DNA of 64,000 bases, from contig CAZXRQ010000001.1 in assembly GCA_964642795.1 (NCBI GenBank), forward strand, positions 5,579 to 69,578. The letters are read 5' to 3'. Numbering within the stretch: the first letter of the stretch is position 1; each line of letters begins with the position of its first letter. A program made the position numbers and the translations under genes. This document shows, in pieces, positions 1 through 7,358 of this stretch. The notes beneath the pieces were generated by a model that was not told the DNA's origin, searched no databases, and worked only from the letters and a program-made list of their open reading frames with translations. This DNA is from JAVVVD01 sp964642795 (GTDB lineage Bacteria; Bacillota; Clostridia; Christensenellales; CAG-138).

Positions 1-500
1 AGAAGCTTGGGCAGCAGATATGCGCGCCAGCCCAGCTCCTCGCCCAGCGTGGGCAGCAGATTGACAAACGGTGATATAACTATCATTCCGGCCAACTGGA
101 CGATAAGCATCGTCTGCAGGGAATCCGCGGGTACGCCGGTGGACAGCAGCGCCATGGTAAGTGTGCCGCAGGATGGATCAAGCTCGGAGAAAAAGAATAT
201 GAAGTACAGCACCGCACCGAGTATTATGAGCGCGATGGGGAAGTATGCTGCAAATATATAGCGGACGACGTTACCTTTGAGGCGGGGGCGCAGCAGCATA
301 TCCTTGAAGCCCTCGCGGGTGAGAACGCGGGTGAGCAGCGAGCACAGCGCAGGCAGGAACATTGCCCCCATCAAAAACACGGTGGAAGCGGCGCTGCCGT
401 ACTCTACGCCGGAAAAATGCATTATCAGCACCAAACCCCATGTTGCTGTAAACGTGAGTATTATAAACAGCGTTATCCGTTTTTTCGTTTGCTTATCCAT
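1..500 (-). CDS. CPBP-family (CAAX-like) intramembrane metalloprotease, C-terminus off window
   Basis: Reading from an ATG at 498-500 on the minus strand gives about 166 residues before the window edge. The N-terminal part holds several hydrophobic segments. Residues 154-159 read EELGWR, the EExxxR motif that begins the catalytic core of CPBP/Abi proteases, embedded in a hydrophobic stretch as usual. The later HxxxN motifs would lie beyond the edge. These integral membrane enzymes are linked to prenyl-protein processing, bacteriocin self-immunity or regulated proteolysis; which applies here cannot be told. It starts 4 nt after the stop of the 139-residue membrane protein upstream, so the two are probably cotranscribed. 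Confidence 0.85.
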   Translation of the reverse strand, partial: MDKQTKKRITLFIILTFTATWGLVLIMHFSGVEYGSAASTVFLMGAMFLPALCSLLTRVLTREGFKDMLLRPRLKGNVVRYIFAAYFPIALIILGAVLYFIFFFSELDPSCGTLTMALLSTGVPADSLQTMLIVQLAGMIVISPFVNLLPTLGEELGWRAYLLPKL

Positions 501-504
501 TTGC

Positions 505-924
505 TTAACCGGCCTTCGGAAAGTCTGTATTATCGGTGCGCTGCGGTTCCTTTTTTGCGGGCAGACGGCAGCCGATAAAGCCCTTCAGTACGATTATCGC
601 GGCCATCGTGACCAGGGCAAGCTGCGGATTGCCGAAAAACGGCACGTCCAGCTTGAAAAGCTGCACGAAGAACGTGAACAGCGCAAGCGCGCCCAGCAGA
701 TACCCCGATATGCTCAAAATGCCGAACGGTGCACGCTTTACAAAGCAAATAATGCCCGGTATGCACAGCATCATTCCGATTGCGCCGAGTATCACTACGG
801 CCATGCGCGTATCGTCGATAAAGGAGACATCGATACCAAATAACCCTACGATCAGCGCTGCTGCGCATATTAGCACCTCCAGCGCAAACAAGGCAATAAA
901 GAGCCCTTTTTTAAGTTTGTTCAT
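505..924 (-). CDS. Four-helix integral membrane protein, function unknown
   Basis: This 139-residue protein has four clear hydrophobic segments, at about residues 7-30, 41-62, 67-90 and 100-118, and ends in a short charged tail. A GGAGG lies 5-6 nt upstream of the ATG, supporting the start. I do not recognise a family. The gene directly precedes the CPBP protease on the same strand with a 4-nt gap, so it could be a partner or substrate of the protease, but that is inference from position only. Confidence 0.75.
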   Translation of the reverse strand: MNKLKKGLFIALFALEVLICAAALIVGLFGIDVSFIDDTRMAVVILGAIGMMLCIPGIICFVKRAPFGILSISGYLLGALALFTFFVQLFKLDVPFFGNPQLALVTMAAIIVLKGFIGCRLPAKKEPQRTDNTDFPKAG

Positions 925-991
925 ATTACCCTCCGATACAGATAAACTGAAAAACAGAGATCAGTATTTCGACATAAAGCTGCATATTTCG

Positions 992-1018
992 GTTACATGG
1001 TTGTTTGCGGCATGTAAC
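992..1018. promoter_or_regulatory. Operator-like inverted repeat in a divergent promoter region
   Basis: Perfect 8-bp arms GTTACATG (992-999) and CATGTAAC (1011-1018) are separated by 11 bp that contain the candidate -35 box of the thioesterase promoter. The dyad lies between two divergent transcription units and has the size of a dimeric repressor site. No regulator gene is adjacent. Confidence 0.45.
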
Positions 1019-1030
1019 TAATGGTATAAT
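1001..1030 (+). promoter_or_regulatory. Putative sigma-A promoter for the thioesterase
   Basis: TATAAT at 1025-1030 is a perfect -10 box; TTGTTT at 1001-1006 is a weak -35 box 18 bp upstream and sits inside the inverted repeat. Confidence 0.5.
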
Positions 1031-1071
1031 AACACATATATCATTTGGTATCAATCGGAGGACTAACGGAT

Positions 1072-1542
1072 TTGATCGAGAAGGCTGTCAAGGATTCTTA
1101 CACGGAACAGGTGCACGTAGTAATGTCGCCCGACTTAAACGGTTATGGAAGGCTGTATGGCGGACGGCTTATGGAATGGATAGATTCGATGGCGGGCATA
1201 GTAGCGCGCAGGCACAGCGGCTGCGTGGTGACCACGGTAATGGTAGATACTCTGCAGCTTAAGGAACCGGTATATAACAATAGCACGGTGGTGCTGACGG
1301 GACGTGTAACGTGCGTTGGAAACACATCAATGGAAGTAAGGGTGGATACGTATACTGAAGAGCTTTGCGGAACACGCAAGCATAAGAGCATAGCATACCT
1401 AATACTGGTTGCGCTGGATAACGGCGAAAAGCCGATTCCCGTGCCGCGGCTGATATGCACCACACCGGAAGAGGAGGCGGAATTTGCCGCCGGACAGCGG
1501 AGACGGCAGCTTAGAAAGCAGCGCCTGAATGAACAGTTTTGA
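1072..1542 (+). CDS. Hotdog-fold acyl-CoA thioesterase (YciA/acyl-CoA hydrolase type)
   Basis: The 156-residue protein carries the pattern of cytosolic acyl-CoA hydrolases near its start: N23, then GRLYGGRLMEWID (residues 26-38), with the conserved GG and the Asp of the hotdog active site. Members hydrolyse acyl-CoA to free acid and CoA. I chose the TTG at 1072 because GGAGG at 1057-1061 is 10 nt upstream; an in-frame TTG at 1045 lies before that site and has none of its own. The C-terminus is strongly basic. It is a single-domain version; family members often occur as hexamers of this unit. Substrate chain length cannot be read from the sequence. Confidence 0.88.
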   Translation: MIEKAVKDSYTEQVHVVMSPDLNGYGRLYGGRLMEWIDSMAGIVARRHSGCVVTTVMVDTLQLKEPVYNNSTVVLTGRVTCVGNTSMEVRVDTYTEELCGTRKHKSIAYLILVALDNGEKPIPVPRLICTTPEEEAEFAAGQRRRQLRKQRLNEQF

Positions 1543-1575
1543 CCGTAGCGTTCTGCCTGCGGGGAAAGAGACCTA

Positions 1576-2469
1576 ATGCCAAAAACAGTACTAATATTGC
1601 TTATAACCGCGATCGTAGCCGCCTGCGCGCTGGGCGTATATTCGGTCTATACCGGCGGCTTGCCTGCTGCGGCCGCGCCGCAGCCTGCAGAAACGCCTGC
1701 GCCGGAGCCTACTCCGACCTCCACGCCCATGCCAACACCAACATCTAAGCCTACTCCTACGCCGGAGCCAACGCCTACGCCGTTTGAGGTGCTGGCGCCT
1801 ACCACGCGCATGAGCTTCGCTGAGCTAGTAGGGGATAACGGCATATATGATGCGCCTACGGGTTGGCCGCCCGCAGATACGTACAAGCTGCTGGTGGACA
1901 TAAAGCACCAGGTGGTAATAGCCTATGTAAAGGATGAATTGGGCGAGTTTACGGTACCTGTACGCTATATGGTATGCACATCCGGCGGCAACGGCAACTA
2001 TACGCCGACGGGCGTATTCGAGGCGGGGGATCACCGCGTGCGCTTCGGTCTGTTTCATAGCGCCGGAGTATATGGCCAGTACTGGACGCAGATATATGGC
2101 AATTTTTACTTTCATACGCTGCTGTACGGTGAACGCGACGCATCTACATATACCCGCTCAAGCTACAAGCTGCTGGGAACGCGCGGCTCACACGGCTGCG
2201 TAAGACTGCTGGTGCCGGACGCGCGCTGGATATATTATAATATCGCCCCAGGCACGGAGATAGAAATACGTCGCGGTTCATCAGAGGATCTGGAGACGGC
2301 CGCCATAAAGGAACAGCTTGTGAGGGCGGAGCTCCCCGAGGAAAGGCCGAACCTTAAGCCGGGCGAGATACCGGATACCGATAATTGGAGCATAGACGAT
2401 CTGAAGATATACTGGACAACGCCGGAACCTACTATAGAGCCTACACCTACGATAGATCCTACACCGTAA
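1576..2469 (+). CDS. L,D-transpeptidase (YkuD domain), membrane-anchored
   Basis: The 297-residue protein has one N-terminal hydrophobic segment (residues 4-25), a Pro/Thr-rich linker, then a YkuD catalytic domain from about residue 100. The catalytic motif SHGCVRL places H206 and C208, preceded by a conserved YWTQ..FYFHT block. LDTs make 3-3 peptidoglycan cross-links or attach proteins to the wall outside the membrane, and are relatively insensitive to most penicillins. The C-terminus is again Pro/Thr-rich. The next gene encodes a clear paralogue, and a lipoprotein follows, suggesting an envelope operon. A GGGG-rich ribosome site precedes the ATG. Confidence 0.92.
   Translation: MPKTVLILLITAIVAACALGVYSVYTGGLPAAAAPQPAETPAPEPTPTSTPMPTPTSKPTPTPEPTPTPFEVLAPTTRMSFAELVGDNGIYDAPTGWPPADTYKLLVDIKHQVVIAYVKDELGEFTVPVRYMVCTSGGNGNYTPTGVFEAGDHRVRFGLFHSAGVYGQYWTQIYGNFYFHTLLYGERDASTYTRSSYKLLGTRGSHGCVRLLVPDARWIYYNIAPGTEIEIRRGSSEDLETAAIKEQLVRAELPEERPNLKPGEIPDTDNWSIDDLKIYWTTPEPTIEPTPTIDPTP
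1690..1785 (+). repeat. Pro/Thr-rich low-complexity coding repeat
   Basis: Imperfect repeats of PT, PEPTP and similar units form the linker between the membrane anchor and the catalytic domain of the first L,D-transpeptidase. Such linkers typically span the cell wall. Confidence 0.8.
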
Positions 2470-2476
2470 AACCGCT

Positions 2477-2504
2477 TTGATTTGCAGAAGCGATATGATA
2501 CAAT
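2477..2504 (+). promoter_or_regulatory. Putative promoter for the second L,D-transpeptidase
   Basis: TTGATT (2477-2482) and TACAAT (2499-2504) are separated by 16 bp in the short gap between the two transpeptidase genes. Confidence 0.45.
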
Positions 2505-2535
2505 TATTCAATACCGAAAACATTGGGAGGGTAAG

Positions 2536-3684
2536 ATGTCCAAAAGAATGATGGCTTGCGTGCTGGCGGTTATAACGCTGATAACGGCGCTTATTCCGGC
2601 CACGGCGCTTGCGCGCGACGAGTTGAGCAATACCGATCCATCGCGCTACTATATTGTACTCGATACTGGAAATCAGGTTGTTACGGTATACGAGCAGGAT
2701 GACAACGGCGAGTATACCCGCATAGTCCGGCGGATGGTCTGCACATCCGGCAAGACGGAGGCCATATCCGAGACCGAGCCAGCAAGCCCAACTCCCACCG
2801 GCACATGGAAGATAGGCGCGCGCGAGCGGTTTGGCAAATTTGCGGCGTTTGGTGCTGAATACGCCCGTTACTGGACGCAGATAGTGGGCGGCATATACTT
2901 TCATTCGATCATGTTCGGAAGCCGCGAGGTGGACGATATAAAAAAGGGCCCGTTCAGCAGACTGGGCAGCCGCGCTTCGCATGGCTGCGTCAGACTGTAT
3001 GTTGAGGATGCCAAATGGCTCTACTACAATGCCTGCCCGGGTACTACGGTAAGGGTAACGAGCGGGATAGGTGAAAACCGCAACCTTGTAAAGCTGCTTA
3101 AGACGGATATGTCCTTTGACGAATACGCCGCCTTCCAGCAAAACATATACGATGAGCCGGAGCTTCCAAACAGCACCGCCTGGATAGTATCAGACCGGGC
3201 GGAGATGCGCACCGGCAATGGCACCAACGATAAGCGCATCCGTTCGCTGGGCGAAGGGACCGAGGTGGAGGTGCTGCAGGAGGGCGATCCCTGGGTAAAG
3301 ATACTTGTAGGCGGGCGCGAGGGTTATGTTAAGCGCTGCTACATCACCTATGAACAGGGCGTGCTGCAGTCAACGCCGGAGGGCAACTATGTTTCCGGCA
3401 CAATATATATGTACGAACAGCCGGACCGGCGTTCCACAGTGCTGTATAAGGTGGCAAGGGATTCCAGCCTTGTTATAGTGGAGCGGGGAGAGGATTACAC
3501 GCTTATAGATTACTGGGGCACGCTGGGCTACATACAGACCCGCTACATCAAGACCGGCTGGGCTACGCTGTATGATTGGGCGGATGAATATACAGCCACC
3601 CAAACGGATGCGGAGATTTCGGGCACGGATGCCTCGGATACGGATGCCGTAGCCGCGGACGCAACCGGCACCGATGCGAACTGA
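2536..3684 (+). CDS. L,D-transpeptidase with C-terminal SH3-like domains
   Basis: The ATG at 2536 follows GGGAGG by 5 nt. The 382-residue product begins with a signal peptide (ending near ALA-RDE), then a YkuD domain with catalytic H149 and C151 in SHGCVRL, then two SH3-type repeats: about residues 215-275, with the WVKI..GGREGYVK pattern, and about 280-345. Such SH3 domains usually bind peptidoglycan. The tail is rich in Thr, Asp and Ala. The catalytic region closely parallels the neighbouring LDT (YWTQ, YFH, SHGCVRL), which points to tandem duplication followed by different accessory domains. Confidence 0.92.
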   Translation: MSKRMMACVLAVITLITALIPATALARDELSNTDPSRYYIVLDTGNQVVTVYEQDDNGEYTRIVRRMVCTSGKTEAISETEPASPTPTGTWKIGARERFGKFAAFGAEYARYWTQIVGGIYFHSIMFGSREVDDIKKGPFSRLGSRASHGCVRLYVEDAKWLYYNACPGTTVRVTSGIGENRNLVKLLKTDMSFDEYAAFQQNIYDEPELPNSTAWIVSDRAEMRTGNGTNDKRIRSLGEGTEVEVLQEGDPWVKILVGGREGYVKRCYITYEQGVLQSTPEGNYVSGTIYMYEQPDRRSTVLYKVARDSSLVIVERGEDYTLIDYWGTLGYIQTRYIKTGWATLYDWADEYTATQTDAEISGTDASDTDAVAADATGTDAN

Positions 3685-3693
3685 GGTAGCAAT

Positions 3694-4710
3694 ATGAAAA
3701 AGACGATTTGTTTAGTATTGATATTTATATTGGCGGTGTGCGCAGGCTGTAACGCCGCGCCTTCTGCTGCGGAGCCGGAGCCTGCGACTGAGCCGGAGGG
3801 ACAGCTTCGCGTGTTTGGTAAGGACATAACCGTAGCGTTGCTGTCGGGCAGCGATATGTTCAGCTATGGGGTTGGTATGCAGGCGGATGCGCTGGGAATA
3901 GATTTACGAATCGTAGACAGCATAGAGGATGCTTCCGGCACAGATATAATTATAGCCTACATGCCGGACGAAGAGCAGCTTGAGATTGCCGCAATGCCGG
4001 TAATAGCATATACGAACGACGCTTCACTACATCCTGCAACGGGCAGTTCAATTGTTTACGATGCCGACAGCGAGCTGGAAGCCGCACTTGACGTGATGTT
4101 TACCTATGTGTCGCATGAAGCGCCCGTGCGCATAGTGTGCATGTACGAAGGCGGCCCGGACAGCGCGCCTGCTTTGGCGGTCGCACGTATGAATGAAGAG
4201 GGCAAGCTGTATATAAAGGGCGAGATATCAGCCGAGGAATCCGGCGGAGCGGACGAAGCGGTGGCACAGCTTGAAACGTTGCTTGCGGATATTGTCCCCG
4301 GGCTGCTGGATACCCTGTTCACCTCCGATGCGGAGCTTGCGATGGCGGCATACGATGTGCTTGAAGCGGCAAAACGCAGTGACGCGGTAGAGGTAATAAC
4401 CGCAGGGCTGAATATGGATATAGTAGCAGCCATGATAAACGACCATTTTCTTATGGGAGCGGCAGTCGGTGCAAACGAACAGGGTGCGGGCGCTTTGGCT
4501 GTGAGGATGGCTGTGGAATATCTTGCGGGCGGCAGGGTGGAGGACGTTATGCTTGCGCCGTTTGCGCTATACTCGGACGACGTTATAGCTGCGACCGCGG
4601 ATGCGTATGACGGGATGCCGTTGGACGAGGTACTGCTAGCACTGGATGAGCAGACCGGCGCGTTGTATCAAACCCATACCGTAGAGTATCTTGCAGAATA
4701 CTATGAGTGA
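3694..4710 (+). CDS. Lipoprotein resembling a periplasmic-binding-type fold
   Basis: The 338-residue product begins with a lipoprotein signal peptide; C19 in AGC is the likely lipidated Cys, though the -3 residue is Cys rather than the usual Leu/Val. An acidic Glu/Pro linker follows. The body alternates beta-like and helical segments, and a region around residues 230-280 resembles sugar/nucleoside-type binding proteins (D..AAMINDHFLMGAAVGANEQG). No ABC permease or ATPase is adjacent. It follows the two LDT genes and overlaps the next gene by 8 nt, so a role in sensing or wall metabolism is as likely as transport. The family assignment is tentative. Confidence 0.7.
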   Translation: MKKTICLVLIFILAVCAGCNAAPSAAEPEPATEPEGQLRVFGKDITVALLSGSDMFSYGVGMQADALGIDLRIVDSIEDASGTDIIIAYMPDEEQLEIAAMPVIAYTNDASLHPATGSSIVYDADSELEAALDVMFTYVSHEAPVRIVCMYEGGPDSAPALAVARMNEEGKLYIKGEISAEESGGADEAVAQLETLLADIVPGLLDTLFTSDAELAMAAYDVLEAAKRSDAVEVITAGLNMDIVAAMINDHFLMGAAVGANEQGAGALAVRMAVEYLAGGRVEDVMLAPFALYSDDVIAATADAYDGMPLDEVLLALDEQTGALYQTHTVEYLAEYYE

Positions 4711-5680
4711 CAAAAGGGAGCGCATAGTAGGACACATACTTGCGCTTATCTCCACGATGGTGTGGGGATCGACCTTCATATTCACAAAGCTGTTGCTGGA
4801 GGCGTTTACACCTATACAGCTCCTTGTGATACGCTATGTCATTGCTTATATTGCAGGCTGCATTGCTGCGCCCCGTTTTTTCAAGCCTACCAAGGATGAA
4901 TGGACGTTCCTTTTGCTGGGCATAACCGCCTGCAGCCTGTATACATGGTTGGAGAACACCGCAGTAAACCTTACGCAGGCGAGCAATGTAAGCATAATAA
5001 TTACAACGTCGCCATTGTTCATAGCGATACTCGCACATTTTTTTACCCGGGACGAAAAGCTGTCCAAAAAATCTGCGATGGGCTCAGTGGTGGCGCTGGC
5101 GGGCGTGGCGCTTGTGGTGTTCAACGGCTCCGCCGTGCTTAACCTAAAGCCTGCGGGGGACCTGCTTGCATTGGCAGCGGCGCTGTGCTGGGCGATATAC
5201 AGTCTGCTGGCAAAGGGAATTGTTGGGAAATACGACGGCTTTGTAATGACCCGCAAGGTGATATTCTACGGCCTTATTACATCCATACCGCTGATGCTTC
5301 TTGAGCATAAGCCGTTTAATTTTTCTGCGCTGTTCGATTTCAAGATGGCGTTCTGTATGCTGGCGCTTCCGTTATTGGGAAGTAACCTATGCAATGTGCT
5401 GTGGCATGGCGCGATGAAGCGTATTGGCATAGTTGCAGCCAATACATATCTTTACCTTATCCCGTTTTTTACCGTAGGACTTGCGGCGCTTGTGCTGGAT
5501 GAGCGTATAACCTGGATGGCGATGCTGGGTGCGGTGCTGATAATAGCGGGGCTTGTGCTTGCGTCGCGCCGCGGCGTTCAAGTGGAGGTGCCGTCGGAGG
5601 AGCTTACTCCTGAACAGCTTAAAAGCCTGCGCGATATTTCCGCAAAGCGGGACGAGGCTGAGAAGGGATCGGATGGATAA
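4703..5680 (+). CDS. EamA/DMT-family transporter
   Basis: The 325-residue product has about ten hydrophobic segments arranged as two EamA repeats. It begins with the typical first-helix pattern WGSTFIFTKLLLE and has ITWMAMLGAVLIIAGL near the end of repeat two. Members export or import small metabolites such as amino acids and nucleosides; the substrate cannot be predicted. The ATG at 4703 overlaps the end of the lipoprotein gene by 8 nt, which argues against the slightly longer TTG start at 4691. The C-terminus adds a hydrophilic tail of about 35 residues. Confidence 0.88.
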   Translation: MSDKRERIVGHILALISTMVWGSTFIFTKLLLEAFTPIQLLVIRYVIAYIAGCIAAPRFFKPTKDEWTFLLLGITACSLYTWLENTAVNLTQASNVSIIITTSPLFIAILAHFFTRDEKLSKKSAMGSVVALAGVALVVFNGSAVLNLKPAGDLLALAAALCWAIYSLLAKGIVGKYDGFVMTRKVIFYGLITSIPLMLLEHKPFNFSALFDFKMAFCMLALPLLGSNLCNVLWHGAMKRIGIVAANTYLYLIPFFTVGLAALVLDERITWMAMLGAVLIIAGLVLASRRGVQVEVPSEELTPEQLKSLRDISAKRDEAEKGSDG

Positions 5681-6383
5681 CGGCTGGAACCCGTGGCACG
5701 GCTGCCATAAGTACAGCGAGGGCTGCCAAAACTGCTATGTTTACCGCATGGACGCCCGTCATGAGCGGGACAGCTCGGAGGTAAAAAAGACCGGCGCGTT
5801 CGATTTGCCACTGAAGCATACGCGCGACGGCAGCTATAAGCTGCGCTCCGGCATGGTGTATACCTGCTTCACATCGGACTTCTTTTTGGAGGATGCGGAC
5901 GAGTGGCGGGCGGAGGCGTGGCGCATGATGAAGCAGCGGAGCGATTTACAGTTTTTGTTCATCACAAAGCGCATACTCCGTGCGGAGGAGTGCTTCCCGC
6001 GGGATTGGGGCTCCGGCTATCCGAATGTGCATATAGGCTGCACTATGGAGAACCAGCGCCGCGCTGACGAGCGCATGGAGGTGTTTAAAAGCCTGCCGAT
6101 AGCGTATAAGTACGTTATATGCGAACCGCTTCTTTCCCGCATAGACTTCGGCACACAGCTTGGACCGTGGGCGGAGCAGCTCATAGCGGGCGGCGAGTCC
6201 GGTATGGAGGCCCGCACCTGCGATTATGAATGGGTGCTGTTTCTGCGCGATCAATGCAGGGCTGCCGGCGTTAAATTCCATTTTAAGCAGACAGGCGCAA
6301 ACTTTGTAAAGGACGGCAGGCGTTATTCCATACCGCGCAAGCTGCAGGGCAAGCAGGCGCGGAAGGCGGGTATAGACGTTTGA
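5673..6383 (+). CDS. DUF5131 / phage Gp37-Gp68 family protein
   Basis: The ATG at 5673 overlaps the transporter's end by 8 nt and follows a GAAGGGA ribosome site. The 236-residue protein opens with WNPWHGC and has Cys11, Cys18 and Cys21 (C-x6-C-x2-C), the hallmark of this family. It also carries YTCFTSDFF, LFITKR and GGESG blocks in the expected order. The Cys cluster and barrel-like pattern suggest a radical-SAM-related enzyme, but no reaction is established to my knowledge. The family was first named in phages and is common on bacterial chromosomes. No other phage genes surround it here. Confidence 0.85.
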   Translation: MDNGWNPWHGCHKYSEGCQNCYVYRMDARHERDSSEVKKTGAFDLPLKHTRDGSYKLRSGMVYTCFTSDFFLEDADEWRAEAWRMMKQRSDLQFLFITKRILRAEECFPRDWGSGYPNVHIGCTMENQRRADERMEVFKSLPIAYKYVICEPLLSRIDFGTQLGPWAEQLIAGGESGMEARTCDYEWVLFLRDQCRAAGVKFHFKQTGANFVKDGRRYSIPRKLQGKQARKAGIDV

Positions 6384-6426
6384 CAGCGTCGGATGATGTA
6401 TAAACATATTTTATTGCCGACAATTC

Positions 6427-6455
6427 TTTACACACGGCGGCGGTATATATATAAT
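6427..6455 (+). promoter_or_regulatory. Strong sigma-A promoter for nfnAB
   Basis: TTTACA (6427-6432) and a perfect TATAAT (6450-6455) are spaced by 17 bp, about 40 nt before the first codon. Confidence 0.7.
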
Positions 6456-6494
6456 AGTTTAGGTAACTGATTAAATAACTACGGAGGCAATACG

Positions 6495-7358
6495 ATGCAG
6501 GAAAAAAAGCCATACCAGATACTCAGAAAAGAGCGGCTCAACCCTACCGTGACGCTTATGGACATATATGCGCCTGCGGTGGCAAAAAAAGCGTTGCCGG
6601 GGCAGTTCATAATACTGCGAGTTGACGCCGATGGCGAGCGTATACCGCTTACCATAGCCAATGCGGATCATGATACCGGCGCTGTTACCATAATTTATCA
6701 GATAGTGGGCGCTACCACTAAGCTGATCGACAGCCTTAACGAAGGCGATGCGCTGCACGATTTTGTAGGCCCGCTGGGTCGCCCCACCGAGATCGAAGGC
6801 CTGAAGAAGGTCGCCGTAGTGGGCGGCGGCGTAGGCTGCGCTATAGCGTTGCCGGTAGCCAAGGCGTTGCACGCACAGGGTACGATCGTACATTCCATAA
6901 TCGGATTCCGCTGTGAGGATCTCGTTATACTTGAAAAAGAGTTTGACGCCGTAAGCGATCAGCTTCTTCGCATGAGCGACGACGGCACCTGGGGCGAGAA
7001 AGGGCTTGTTACGGACGCCCTCAAATCCCTCATCGACGGCGGCGAAAAATACGACGAGGTCATAGCCATAGGGCCGTTGATAATGATGAAATTCGTTTGC
7101 AGGCTTACCCGCGAGTATGGACTAAAGACTACGGTAAGCATGAACCCCATAATGATAGACGGTACCGGTATGTGCGGCGGCTGCCGCTTAACCGTTGGCG
7201 GCGAGACCAAGTTTGCCTGCGTGGATGGACCGGATTTCGACGGGCATCTTGTAGACTTTGACGAGGCTATGAAGCGCGGCGCAATGTACAAGGAATTTGA
7301 AAAACACGCATACGAGGAGACCTGTAATCTGCTGAAGGGGGGCGCTGAAAATGCCTAA
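6495..7358 (+). CDS. nfnA: NfnA: FAD/NAD-binding subunit of NADH-dependent ferredoxin:NADP+ oxidoreductase
   Basis: The 287-residue protein has an N-terminal FAD-binding barrel (GERIPLTIAN near residue 52), a nucleotide-binding domain (VAVVGGGVGCAIALPVAK near residue 108) and a C-terminal [2Fe-2S] site with C227, C230 and C242 in GMCGGC...FAC. This matches the small subunit of electron-bifurcating Nfn, which couples NADPH oxidation to ferredoxin and NAD reduction, or the reverse, in anaerobes. It overlaps nfnB by 8 nt. Related dihydroorotate dehydrogenase electron-transfer subunits (PyrK) are an alternative, but the partner gene settles the call. Confidence 0.93.
   Translation: MQEKKPYQILRKERLNPTVTLMDIYAPAVAKKALPGQFIILRVDADGERIPLTIANADHDTGAVTIIYQIVGATTKLIDSLNEGDALHDFVGPLGRPTEIEGLKKVAVVGGGVGCAIALPVAKALHAQGTIVHSIIGFRCEDLVILEKEFDAVSDQLLRMSDDGTWGEKGLVTDALKSLIDGGEKYDEVIAIGPLIMMKFVCRLTREYGLKTTVSMNPIMIDGTGMCGGCRLTVGGETKFACVDGPDFDGHLVDFDEAMKRGAMYKEFEKHAYEETCNLLKGGAENA

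Noticed and set aside
1690..1785. Short direct repeats considered as a CRISPR or minisatellite array
   Set aside because: They are in-frame Pro/Thr codon repeats inside the L,D-transpeptidase linker.
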